Assembly: GCF_015689175.1 (NCBI RefSeq) | Contig: NZ_CP065047.1 | Location: 682,001 to 746,000, forward strand | Direction: 5' to 3' | Source: Mycobacterium kubicae | GTDB lineage: Bacteria; Actinomycetota; Actinomycetes; Mycobacteriales; Mycobacteriaceae | Length of the DNA stretch: 64,000 nt | Part shown: positions 42,339 through 50,557 of the stretch, in pieces | Position numbering within the stretch: position 1 is the stretch's first letter | Layout of the letters: each line of letters opens with the position of its first letter | Translations under genes and position numbers: made by a program | Notes under the pieces: model-generated | What the model was told of the DNA's origin: nothing | The model's database searches: none | What the model saw: only the letters and a program-made list of their open reading frames with translations

Positions 42339-43816
42339 GCACAAGCGATCGGGTCCGCGCGATCCTGGGCGGAACCATCCGGGCTTATCGCGGCGAACCG
42401 GCCTACCGTCAGCGCGCCGACGTCTTCTACCAACTGGACCGCATCGGTGCGCGGCTCAACGAGCCGATCCGCATCGCACTGGCCGGCACGCTCAAGGCAG
42501 GCAAGTCGACGCTGCTCAACGCGCTGGTCGGAGACGACATAGCGCCCACCGACGCGACCGAGGCCACCCGCATCGTGACGTGGTTTCGGCACGGACCCGC
42601 GCCCCGGGTCACCGCCAACCACCGCGGCGGGCGGCGCACCAACGTGCCGATCATTCATCGCGACGGGCTCAGCTTCGATTTGAGCCGGCTCAACCCCGCC
42701 GAGGTGGTCGACTTGGATGTCGAGTGGCCCGCCGAGGAGCTGACGCAGACGACCATCATCGACACCCCGGGCACCTCGTCGCTGACGCGCGACGCCTCCG
42801 CGCGCACCCTGCAGTTGTTGGTTCCTCCCGACGGGGTGCCGCGGGTGGACGCGGTGGTGTTCCTGCTGCGCACCCTCAACGCCGCCGACGTCGCCCTGCT
42901 CAAGCAGATCGGTGGATTGGTGGGCGGATCGGCCGGCGCGCTGGGCATCGTGGGCGTCGCCTCCCGAGCGGACGAGATCGGCGCCGGCCGCATCGACGCG
43001 ATGATGTCGGCTCAGGAGGTCGCCAAGCGGTTCACCGCCGAGATGAACCAGACCGGCATCTGCCAGGCGGTGGTGCCGGTGTCCGGGCTGCTTGCCCTGA
43101 CCGCCCGCACGCTGCGCCAAAGTGAGTTCAACGCACTGCAGCAGCTCGCCCGGGCCGATGCCGCCGAGCTGAACAAGGCGCTGCTCAGCGTGGACCGATT
43201 CGTCCGGCCGGACAGCCCGCTGCCGGTGGACGCGGGCACACGCGCCCAACTGCTCGAACGTTTCGGGATGTTCGGTATCCGGATCTCGCTGGCGGTGCTG
43301 GCCGCCGGTGTGAGCGACTCGGCCGGGCTGGCCGCAGAACTGCTGGAGCGCAGCGGGCTGGTGGCGCTGCGCGACGTCATCGACCAGCAGTTCGCCCAGC
43401 GTGCCGACATGCTCAAGGCGCACACCGCCCTACTGTCGTTACGACGATTCGTCGAGGCCCACCCGGTGCTCGCGACGCCCTACGTGATCGCCGACATCGA
43501 CCCGCTGCTCAACGACACCCACGCCTTCGAAGAATTGCGGCTGCTGAGCGTATTACCCTCTCGCCAAACAACATTGAACGACGACGAAATGGCTTCCCTG
43601 CGGCGCATCCTCGGCGGCTCGGGCACTCCACCGGCCGCCCGGCTGGGGCTGACCTCCGAGGACCCCAACGAGGGGCCGCGCGCCGCTTTCGCCGCGGCGC
43701 AACGCTGGCGACGCCGTGCCGAGCATCCACTCAATGACCCGTTCACCACCAGGGCCTGCCGCGCTGCCGTGCGCAGCGCCGAGGCGATGGTCGCGGAGTA
43801 CGCGGCGCGTCGCTAG
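42335..43816 (+). CDS. iniC: IniC, dynamin-like GTPase partner of IniA
   Basis: 493 residues from GTG 42335, overlapping the iniA stop by 4 bases (GTGA). G1 LAGTLKAGKSTLLNALVG, threonine of G2 in DATEATRIVTW, G3 IIDTPGTSSLTRD and G4 GVASRADEIG (SRAD). Size agrees with IniC of M. tuberculosis (493). It shares fold with IniA but lacks its central hydrophobic part, as reported for a soluble partner. Coupled translation suggests stoichiometric production with IniA. It converges on the Hsp70-like gene with one base between stops. Confidence 0.95.
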   Translation: MSTSDRVRAILGGTIRAYRGEPAYRQRADVFYQLDRIGARLNEPIRIALAGTLKAGKSTLLNALVGDDIAPTDATEATRIVTWFRHGPAPRVTANHRGGRRTNVPIIHRDGLSFDLSRLNPAEVVDLDVEWPAEELTQTTIIDTPGTSSLTRDASARTLQLLVPPDGVPRVDAVVFLLRTLNAADVALLKQIGGLVGGSAGALGIVGVASRADEIGAGRIDAMMSAQEVAKRFTAEMNQTGICQAVVPVSGLLALTARTLRQSEFNALQQLARADAAELNKALLSVDRFVRPDSPLPVDAGTRAQLLERFGMFGIRISLAVLAAGVSDSAGLAAELLERSGLVALRDVIDQQFAQRADMLKAHTALLSLRRFVEAHPVLATPYVIADIDPLLNDTHAFEELRLLSVLPSRQTTLNDDEMASLRRILGGSGTPPAARLGLTSEDPNEGPRAAFAAAQRWRRRAEHPLNDPFTTRACRAAVRSAEAMVAEYAARR

Positions 43817-43817
43817 G

Positions 43818-45593
43818 TTACGGGCGCCGCGGCGGGAAGAACGGTGGTCGTTCCCGGGTGGTGGTCGGGGCAGCCGTCGTGGTGGCCTGGGTGGTCGTCG
43901 GCGGCGCAGTGGTGGTCGGCTGCGTTGTCGTGGTGGTCGGCGGCTGCGTCGTCGTGGTCGTCGGCTCGGTTGTCGTCGTCGGCGGTTCAGTGGTCGTGGT
44001 GCTCGCAGGCGGCGGTTCGGTGGTGGTCGCGGGCGGCGGCGGGGTCACCACCGTCACGGTCGGGCTGTTGTTCGGGCCGATCACCGTGGTGGTTACGGGC
44101 TCGGGTGGCGGTTGGGGTGCGGTGGTATTGACCGGCTTGTTGCTCTCCGGGCGCAAGGTGAGCGCCAGGATGATGGCGACCAGTATGGCCACGCCCGCCC
44201 CGGCGACGCCCAACACCAGAGCCCAGCGCTTGTACCACGGCAGCGGTCCCGGCTCGGCGGGGTAGCGATCGTCGTCGGGTGCGGCGGGGGCCGGCGGGTA
44301 ATCGTCGACCGACGCGACCGGGGCATAGTCGGCGGGTCCGGTGTACGGGACCGGTTCGGCGCCCGTGCCCGGGTCTTCCGACCAAGCCAGCGCGCCGAGG
44401 TTTCCGGTGCCCGGGACGTCGGCGCCAGGGGCGACGGCCGCGGTGGTGGCGTCGTTGGCAAACGCCGTGGGCGCGGCCTCGGTCGCCGGCCCGGCGGTTC
44501 CGACGAACGAGGTGGGGACGTCGACGGCGGGGCCGATGCCGGTGGCAAGCCCGGCCGCCAGGGCGCCGGCGGTCAGGGCGGTGGCGCCGACGGCGGCGCT
44601 GAAGAGGGGCTGGGGTGTGGTGAACACGGGTGCTTGCAGCCGCTCGGAGAGGCGGGTGGTGATGAGCGGAATGCTGGCACCGCCACCGACGGTTGCGATC
44701 GCGGCCAGGCCGCCCGGCGGGATCCCGTTGCGGTGCAGCACATCTGCGACCGCAGCGGCGAACCGGTCCAGCGGCCCGGAGATCAGTTGCTCGAACTCGG
44801 CACGGGACAAGCGGGCATCGGCGATGCCCGGAGCGGCTCCGGCCACCGGCAGGCTGGCCACCGTGGCCACCGACAGCTGTTCTTTGGCGCGTCGACAACC
44901 TGCGAGCAGGCGGGTGACCGGCGCCATGCCCGTTTCGGCGCCGGCCGCGGCGGTGGCGTCGGCGCCGGAGGTCGTCACCAGGTGGTGGTTGAGGATCAGC
45001 TGGTCGATCTCGTCGCCGGAGAACTCGCGGTACCGAACGGTGGGGCCGAGCTGGCGAAAGGTCGACCCGGCGTTGGCCAACGTGATGCTGGTGCCGCTGG
45101 CCCCGAAGTCACAGAGTGCCACCACGCCCGATGTCGGGAAGCCGGGTCGAGCGGCCAGCGTGTTGAGCGCAGCCTGAGCATCGGAGAGCAACTCCGGCGC
45201 CACACCGTTGGGCGACAGGGAAGGCCTGGTGGCCAACGCGGCGCGCAGCGCGGCCGTCTGTGCCTCCGACCAATATGCGGGCACCGCGATGGTGACGGGC
45301 GCGCCGTAGCCGACGCCGCGGCCCATGGAGTCCAGGGCTTCCACCGTCAGCGCTGAGCCGAGGTACTTGGTGCCGTCGGCCGCCACCAGGGGCGCCTGGT
45401 CACCGACGCGCTCGACGAATCCGCGCAAGACCAGACCCGGTTCGGTCAAGTTCGGGTTCTCTTCTGGCAAACCGACTTCGGGTGCTCGGTGGCCGAACAA
45501 GGTCAGCACCGATGAGCGGGTTACCGGGGTGGCTCCGGCGCGAGTCGCGACCAGGTTGGCCACCCCGATCGACAACCCGAGCGACTCGCTCAT
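43818..45593 (-). CDS. Hsp70-like ATPase-domain membrane protein with Thr-rich extracellular tail
   Basis: 591 residues from ATG 45593. The first 350 residues have an Hsp70/actin nucleotide-binding look: MSESLGLSIGVANLVATRAG, PVTIAVPAYWSEAQTAAL, VVALCDFGASGTSITL (phosphate 2) and IATVGGGASIPLITTRLSE (adenosine motif). No Hsp70 substrate-binding domain follows; instead an Ala/Pro linker, one transmembrane helix (WALVLGVAGAGVAILVAIIL, about residue 478) and about 90 residues of TTTTEPPTTTT repeats. The ATPase-like part would be cytosolic and the tail outside. Possible role in envelope stress sensing; unproven. Confidence 0.85.
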   Translation of the reverse strand: MSESLGLSIGVANLVATRAGATPVTRSSVLTLFGHRAPEVGLPEENPNLTEPGLVLRGFVERVGDQAPLVAADGTKYLGSALTVEALDSMGRGVGYGAPVTIAVPAYWSEAQTAALRAALATRPSLSPNGVAPELLSDAQAALNTLAARPGFPTSGVVALCDFGASGTSITLANAGSTFRQLGPTVRYREFSGDEIDQLILNHHLVTTSGADATAAAGAETGMAPVTRLLAGCRRAKEQLSVATVASLPVAGAAPGIADARLSRAEFEQLISGPLDRFAAAVADVLHRNGIPPGGLAAIATVGGGASIPLITTRLSERLQAPVFTTPQPLFSAAVGATALTAGALAAGLATGIGPAVDVPTSFVGTAGPATEAAPTAFANDATTAAVAPGADVPGTGNLGALAWSEDPGTGAEPVPYTGPADYAPVASVDDYPPAPAAPDDDRYPAEPGPLPWYKRWALVLGVAGAGVAILVAIILALTLRPESNKPVNTTAPQPPPEPVTTTVIGPNNSPTVTVVTPPPPATTTEPPPASTTTTEPPTTTTEPTTTTTQPPTTTTTQPTTTAPPTTTQATTTAAPTTTRERPPFFPPRRP

Positions 45594-45683
45594 ACCCACA
45601 CCCCTGTATCCGTCGTTTTGCTGGCGGTCGGCCGTTCCCCACCATAGCGGCCCAGATTCAGCAGAACCTTGGTCGTCCCGGGC

Positions 45684-46112
45684 TCACCGCCCCGGCGGCA
45701 GATTGATGACCGTCGGGATCAGCGGCAGCGTGATCTGCGACGGGAGCCGAGGCAAGGCGCCCTCGCCGCGGGAGTTGGTGGTGGTCGGCGTCGTCGTGGT
45801 CGGCGTCGTGGTGGTGGTCGTGGTCGTCGTGGTGGTCGTCGTCGAGGTGGTGGTGGACGAGGTCGTGGTTGGGGTGGTGGTCGTCGAGGCAGTGGTCGTG
45901 GGTGTCGCGGTCGTGGTCGTAGGCGTGGGAGCGGGGCCCTGGGAGAGCAGGATGATGCCGTAGATGATCAGCCCGATCAGGACCGCGATGAGTAGCCCCC
46001 AGCCGACCAGAGCAAGCGGTTTGCGCCAGCCCGGCGTCGGCTCGGGTTCTTGTTCGTACTGGCCGTAGACGGGCCCGTTGGCGCCGGCGTCCGGCGCGTC
46101 GTACCTTGCCAC
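45684..46112 (-). CDS. Small single-pass membrane protein with Thr-rich tail (paralogue 1)
   Basis: 142 residues from GTG 46112. Cytosolic start VARYDAPDAGANGPVYGQYE, then WRKPLALVGWGLLIAVLIGL (transmembrane, about residue 30-55), a tract of about 55 Thr-dominated residues, and SQITLPLIPTVINLPPGR at the end. The same order and the ending ITLP...LPP are shared with the next upstream gene. It sits between that gene and the Hsp70-like gene on the same strand. Thr-rich tails are usual sites for O-mannosylation in mycobacteria. Function unknown. Confidence 0.7.
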   Translation of the reverse strand: MARYDAPDAGANGPVYGQYEQEPEPTPGWRKPLALVGWGLLIAVLIGLIIYGIILLSQGPAPTPTTTTATPTTTASTTTTPTTTSSTTTSTTTTTTTTTTTTTPTTTTPTTTNSRGEGALPRLPSQITLPLIPTVINLPPGR

Positions 46113-46187
46113 GGCCGCCGATGCTAGCCGCTGCGCAGAGTCGGACGCCCCCGCCACACAGCGCTGTTGCCGATCGGTGACCTGCTG

Positions 46188-46877
46188 TTAAGGAAGGTTT
46201 GGCGGAAGCGTAATCGGCGACGGCACACCTGGAATCGTGATCACCGACGGCGGCGGCGGCAGGTGGCGGTGCGACGGCGGTGACGACGGGGGTTGCTGCC
46301 GCGGCGGCTGGCCACGGGGCGAGGTGGCCGGTGGCGCTTGCGGAGCTTCCGTGGTGCTCGGGGGAGCTTCGGAGGTCGTCTCGGGAGTCGTCGCGGTGGT
46401 GGTGGTCACCTGCGGTTCGGTGGTGGTGGTGGTCGTCCTCGACGTGGTGCTCGGGGCCGGGGTGGTGCCCTGGTCGCTGCCGAGCAGTTGCAGGATGCCG
46501 TAGACGATGAGGGCCAGCAGGATCAGGACCAGCAATGCCCAGCCGATGAGGGCCGCCGGCTTGCGGTACCACGGGCGGGCATCGGTGTCCGGTTCCAGCG
46601 GGTCGATTTGACCCGGATCGATGGGTGGCGGCCCCTCAACCGTCTCCTGATACGACGGCGGCGTCGATTCCACCGTGCCCTGCTCAGACGGGGGCGGCGG
46701 CGGTCCCTGCGGTCCGTACGGGCCTTGCGGGCCGGGCGCCCACGGGCTGTTCGGCGGCGGCCCCTGCGGCGGCGGGCCTTGCGGCGGCGGCCCCTGCGGC
46801 CGGTTCCCGCCCATGCCTAGGGGCCCGTACTGCGTCTGCTGCTCATGGAAGTCATCCGGAGGGCCGTAGCGTTCCAC
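46188..46877 (-). CDS. Single-pass membrane protein with Pro-rich head and Thr/Pro-rich tail (paralogue 2)
   Basis: 229 residues from GTG 46877. Head VERYGPPDDFHEQQTQYGP then PPPQGPPPQGPPP repeats; transmembrane RKPAALIGWALLVLILLALI (about residue 107-130), then TTSRTTTTTTEPQ and a Pro-rich end with PSPITLPPNLP. The WYRKPAALIGWALL segment matches WRKPLALVGWGLL of the neighbour, so the two arose by duplication. Probably an envelope protein; partners unknown. Confidence 0.7.
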   Translation of the reverse strand: MERYGPPDDFHEQQTQYGPLGMGGNRPQGPPPQGPPPQGPPPNSPWAPGPQGPYGPQGPPPPPSEQGTVESTPPSYQETVEGPPPIDPGQIDPLEPDTDARPWYRKPAALIGWALLVLILLALIVYGILQLLGSDQGTTPAPSTTSRTTTTTTEPQVTTTTATTPETTSEAPPSTTEAPQAPPATSPRGQPPRQQPPSSPPSHRHLPPPPSVITIPGVPSPITLPPNLP

Positions 46878-46955
46878 GGCACCGATGGTACTGACGCGCG
46901 GCGGCTACCCGGCGAGCGCTTCGACGACGCGCCTGCACCCCGTGGCGCGCGACGA

Positions 46956-48383
46956 TCAGCGATCACGCGCGAAGTCGATCGGCCGGAACTTCCCGGCCGC
47001 GAGCTTGCCTTCGATCTCCTCCAAGCTTCTGCCGGTGAGTTCGGGCAATCGGAAGAACACGAATAGCCAAGCCCCGACGTTGAACATGGCATACAGCCAC
47101 ATGGTCGGCCCCACCCCGATGCCACTGATCAAGGTCAGCAGCGTCGAGGTGATGACCACGTTGGTCGCCCACATCACCGCCGTCTGTGCGGCAGTGCCGG
47201 CCGGTCGCACGGCCAGCGGGAAGATCTCGGAGCCGGTAACCCATCCGGCCAGCTGTAACCCGCCGGCGTTGAAGAGCATGAACACGATGAGGCAGGCGAC
47301 GATGAACGGGACGGAGTCACGGCCGCTGTTGCCGGTGACGAACAGCAGTCCCAACACAAACAGGCTCACCGCTGCACCCGGAATCATGATCAGGACGAGC
47401 CGACGGCGTCCCACCTTGTCCACGACGCTGAGCCCGACGAGCTGGGCGAGCAGGTAGCTCAGTCCCAGACCGACGGAGACGTCCAGCGCGACTGAAGTGG
47501 GAAAGCCGTTGTCGGTCAGGATGGTTGGCGAGTAATAGACGATCATCTCGATGCCGCTGAGCTGGGTGAAGATCGCGTATCCGCAGCCGAGTATCAGTGC
47601 TGGACGCACCCACCTCTCCCGCAGGCCGGGCCAACCCTGAGTGCCCGCCGTCTCTTCGGCTTGGGCCGACTCGGTCATCTCTTGCAGTTCCGCCTTGATG
47701 TCGTACCCGGGCGGGCGCACCCGCTGCAGCACGTCCAACGCGTCGTCGACGTTGCCGCGCTTGACCAGCCACCTCGGGCTCTCCGGCAACCGCAGGAGCA
47801 AGCCCAGCATGAGCGCGGCGGGGACGGCGGCGATGCCGATGGACCACCGCCAGGGGATCGACTGGGACGCCCCGATGAGGGTCGCGATCAAGATGCCGAC
47901 CCCGATGGCGATCTGGAAGCAGAGCACCAGGCGGCCTCGATAGTTCTTGGGGGCCAATTCGGCGACGTAGGTGGGTGCGGTGAGGGTTCCGCCGACTGCG
48001 AAGCCCAAAACCAGCCGCCCCAGTGACAGGAGGACGGGGTTGGGTGACAGCGCGCACCACAGCGCGCCGACGACGAAGACGGCCGCGAGGATCACCAGGG
48101 TGGGTTTGCGGCCGCGCTTATGGGCGAGGTGGCTCGACACCAGGGCGCCGATCACTGCACCCACCAGGATGCTGGCCGCTATCAACTGCTTCCAGCTTTC
48201 GGCGATACCGAAGTCTTTGGTCATTTGCAGCAGGGCACCGGAGATGATTCCGGTGTCGTAGCCGTAGAGCGCACCCGAGATCGCCGGCACGAGCGCGACG
48301 AAGACGACCGCCCCCGTCAGCTGTCTGGGCGCAGCACGGCGGTGCTCGACGGCGCCGCCGGCACCCTTGTCCGCTGCAGCCAT
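46956..48383 (-). CDS. MFS sugar porter (sugar:proton symporter type)
   Basis: 475 residues from ATG 48383. Twelve transmembrane helices are expected. Sugar porter signatures: GALYGYDTGIISGALLQMTKD in helix 1 (GYDxGxxxGA), HLAHKRGRKPTLV (RxGRR/K loop between helices 2 and 3), PESPRWLVKRGNVDDAL after helix 6, and DKVGRRRLVLIMIPG (loop 8-9). PESPRWL and GRR/GRK sites are diagnostic for the XylE/GalP/GLUT family. Substrate unknown; the arabinitol/xylulose genes are too far away to be linked with confidence. Confidence 0.93.
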   Translation of the reverse strand: MAAADKGAGGAVEHRRAAPRQLTGAVVFVALVPAISGALYGYDTGIISGALLQMTKDFGIAESWKQLIAASILVGAVIGALVSSHLAHKRGRKPTLVILAAVFVVGALWCALSPNPVLLSLGRLVLGFAVGGTLTAPTYVAELAPKNYRGRLVLCFQIAIGVGILIATLIGASQSIPWRWSIGIAAVPAALMLGLLLRLPESPRWLVKRGNVDDALDVLQRVRPPGYDIKAELQEMTESAQAEETAGTQGWPGLRERWVRPALILGCGYAIFTQLSGIEMIVYYSPTILTDNGFPTSVALDVSVGLGLSYLLAQLVGLSVVDKVGRRRLVLIMIPGAAVSLFVLGLLFVTGNSGRDSVPFIVACLIVFMLFNAGGLQLAGWVTGSEIFPLAVRPAGTAAQTAVMWATNVVITSTLLTLISGIGVGPTMWLYAMFNVGAWLFVFFRLPELTGRSLEEIEGKLAAGKFRPIDFARDR

Positions 48384-48488
48384 GCCCTGCGCCCCCAGTC
48401 AGAGTGACCGTCAGCGCCGTGCACGGTCGACAAGCTCACCGTATTCGGCCGATGCGTCGAGACCAAGGGAAAGGGCTGAGCTCGCCGC

Positions 48489-49070
48489 TCAGAACGTGCT
48501 CACCTTGTCGACACTGACGAACATGCCGTGGCCCGTGCCGTTGTTCTGGAACCGGGTGCCGTCCTTGGTGGCGACGATGGTCCAGCCCTGCGCGTCGTAG
48601 GTCTTGTAGTCGATGGTGACGGTCGGGATGGCGCCGAGGTTTCCCAGAATCCACTGCACGTTGCCGGTGGAGGTGATGTGCACACCGTTGGCGTGCTCGC
48701 CGTCCTGCATCGGTGAGTGGGTGAACGGCGCCTCGCAGCCGACGCTGTCCTTGTTGATCTGGCAGCGCGTCAGCCCGGATTTGGTCTCGATGAACACCCA
48801 ACCGCTTTCGTCGGGTTTGAGCGGGATGGCGCCGGCGGGCGCGGTCGGCGTCGTGGGGGGCGCGGACGACGGCGCGGGGGTGCTCGGCGGTGTCGTCGGC
48901 GTCGTCGGGGGAATGGTGCCGGGTCGAGGTGTCGGGAACGACGGTTCGGTGGGCCCGGCCCCCGGCGCGGCGACCGGCCTGCCGGTGATGGTGGTGCTGC
49001 ACCCGGCGACCAGTGCCGTCGCGGCCAGCAGGGCCGCGACGCCATGCCGTGCCTTCAGCGATAACCGCAC
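48489..49070 (-). CDS. lpqJ: Lipoprotein LpqJ (Rv0344c-like)
   Basis: 193 residues from GTG 49070; TTG 49076 would be adjacent to the GGGGGAG ribosome binding site, so GTG with 6-base spacing is preferred. Signal peptide MRLSLKARHGVAALLAATAL with lipobox LVAGC, then a Pro/Thr-rich linker (PPTTPTTPPSTPAP), and a C-terminal domain with two cysteines (RCQINKDSVGCEAPF) of DUF-type common to mycobacterial lipoproteins. It is about the length of LpqJ (186) and occupies the place between iniC and ansP2 as in M. tuberculosis. Function unknown. Confidence 0.85.
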   Translation of the reverse strand: MRLSLKARHGVAALLAATALVAGCSTTITGRPVAAPGAGPTEPSFPTPRPGTIPPTTPTTPPSTPAPSSAPPTTPTAPAGAIPLKPDESGWVFIETKSGLTRCQINKDSVGCEAPFTHSPMQDGEHANGVHITSTGNVQWILGNLGAIPTVTIDYKTYDAQGWTIVATKDGTRFQNNGTGHGMFVSVDKVSTF

Positions 49071-49176
49071 GCGCAACTCCCCCGGAGAAATCCGAATGTC
49101 AAGCTGTCAGATTACGCAGCGGAACATGCAAGTTACTGCGGCGACGCGGTTTTGGAACCGCGCTGATGACAAAGCG

Positions 49177-49677
49177 TTACCGCGACGCCGGGGACTCGAC
49201 CTTGGCCGACATCGACTCGGCGGCACGATGCGCCGCGGCGACAATTCCCTGGTATCCGGTGCATCGGCAGAAGTTGCCGGACAAGCCTTCTCGGATCTGC
49301 TCGTCGGTCGGGTTGGGGATGTCGCGCAGCAGTGCGGTCAGGGACATGACGAACCCGGGAGTGCAGAAGCCGCACTGCAATCCGTGACATTCCCGCAGTG
49401 CGGACTGCACGGGCGACAGTTGGCCATCGGGTGAGGCGATGCCCTCAACCGTCGTCACCTCCAGCCCGTCGGCCTGCACCGCGAACAACAGACACGCCCG
49501 CACCGCGGCGCCGTCGAGCAGCACGGTGCAGGCGCCGCAGGCCCCGTGCTCACAGCCCAGATGCGTGCCGGTGAGCCCGCACTTCTCCCGGAGGAAATCG
49601 GCCAACGTCATCCGGGCTTCGACGCTGGCTGACGTCGGAGTCCCGTTGACCGACAAGCGAATCGATTGCTCATGCAT
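49177..49677 (-). CDS. Molybdenum hydroxylase [2Fe-2S] subunit (CoxS-type)
   Basis: 166 residues from ATG 49677, overlapping the end of the FAD subunit gene by 8 bases. Plant-type [2Fe-2S] cluster GCEHGACGACTVLLDG and the second, C-terminal cluster QCGFCTPGF...GNFCRCTGYQ are both complete. It shuttles electrons from the molybdenum centre to FAD. Last gene of the L-M-S operon. Confidence 0.93.
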   Translation of the reverse strand: MHEQSIRLSVNGTPTSASVEARMTLADFLREKCGLTGTHLGCEHGACGACTVLLDGAAVRACLLFAVQADGLEVTTVEGIASPDGQLSPVQSALRECHGLQCGFCTPGFVMSLTALLRDIPNPTDEQIREGLSGNFCRCTGYQGIVAAAHRAAESMSAKVESPASR

Positions 49678-50557
49678 GGACTGCCCCCACCATTGCCTCG
49701 TTCACGGCTTCCGTCCAGGCGCGGGCCGTCATGGTGGCTCCTATCCGCGCGCGGTAGGACGCCGACCCTTGCAGATTCGTCGGGATGTCGTCGAGTCCGC
49801 TCATGGCGGCCTGGCCGACGTCCTCGGCCACCACTTCGCTGACCGGCTGACCGATCACCGCTTGCTCGGCCACCGTGGCCCGTTTGGGCGTAGCTCCCAG
49901 GCCCAACAACCCGATCGCGCACCGGCTGACTCGGTCTTGGTCGTCGAGCGTAACCGCGACGACCGCGCCGGCAATTGCGTAATCGCCGTGCCTGCGGGCG
50001 AATTCGTGCACCGCGAAGCCGGATCTGCCGGACCATTGCGGGAATCGCACCCCGGTCAGTACCTCATCGGGGTCCATGGTGGTTTCCCACAGTCCGGCGA
50101 AGAAGTCCGACGCGGCGATCTCGCGCCGGCCGCGCGGCGACAACACTTCCATGGTCGCGTCCAGGGTCAGGGCCACTGTCGGGTATTCCCCCGCGGCGTC
50201 AGCGTGGGCGATCGACCCACCCAGCGTGCCCCGGTTGCGGATCTGGAAGTGCCCGATGTAGGGGGTCACCTCCGTCAGAAGCGGAACCATCTGGCGCACT
50301 TGGGGTTCCGCGCCGACGGTGGCTTCGGTCGTTCCGGCGCCGATCCACAGTTGGTCACCGCGCTGCTCGATGCCCTGCAGCCCGTCCAGCCGTGAGATGT
50401 CGATCAGGTGGTCGAAGAAGGCCAGGCGCATCGACAGCATCGGCACCAGGCTCTGCCCACCGGCCAACAACTTGGCGTCGTCGCCGAATTCCGCGAGCAG
50501 GCCTACGGCGTCCTCGATGGTGTCGGGGCGGTGGTATGCGAATGTCGCCGGTTTCAT
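49670..50557 (-). CDS. Molybdenum hydroxylase FAD-binding subunit (CoxM-type)
   Basis: 295 residues from ATG 50557, overlapping the large-subunit stop (ATGA). FAD motifs AGGQSLVPMLSMR (about residue 32) and RNRGTLGGSIAHADAAGEY (about 108) are diagnostic for the CODH/xanthine dehydrogenase medium subunit. The CO dehydrogenase C-terminal domain follows. It accepts electrons from the small subunit. Cotranscribed with its neighbours. Confidence 0.93.
   Translation of the reverse strand: MKPATFAYHRPDTIEDAVGLLAEFGDDAKLLAGGQSLVPMLSMRLAFFDHLIDISRLDGLQGIEQRGDQLWIGAGTTEATVGAEPQVRQMVPLLTEVTPYIGHFQIRNRGTLGGSIAHADAAGEYPTVALTLDATMEVLSPRGRREIAASDFFAGLWETTMDPDEVLTGVRFPQWSGRSGFAVHEFARRHGDYAIAGAVVAVTLDDQDRVSRCAIGLLGLGATPKRATVAEQAVIGQPVSEVVAEDVGQAAMSGLDDIPTNLQGSASYRARIGATMTARAWTEAVNEAMVGAVHA

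Noticed and set aside
43817..43817. Terminator between iniC and the Hsp70-like gene
   Set aside because: Only one base separates the convergent stops and no hairpin with a T tract is visible around it.
45770..45940. GTGGTGGTCGTC-type tracts as regulatory microsatellites
   Set aside because: They are the coding sequence of poly-Thr tails (ACC/ACG codons read on the other strand).
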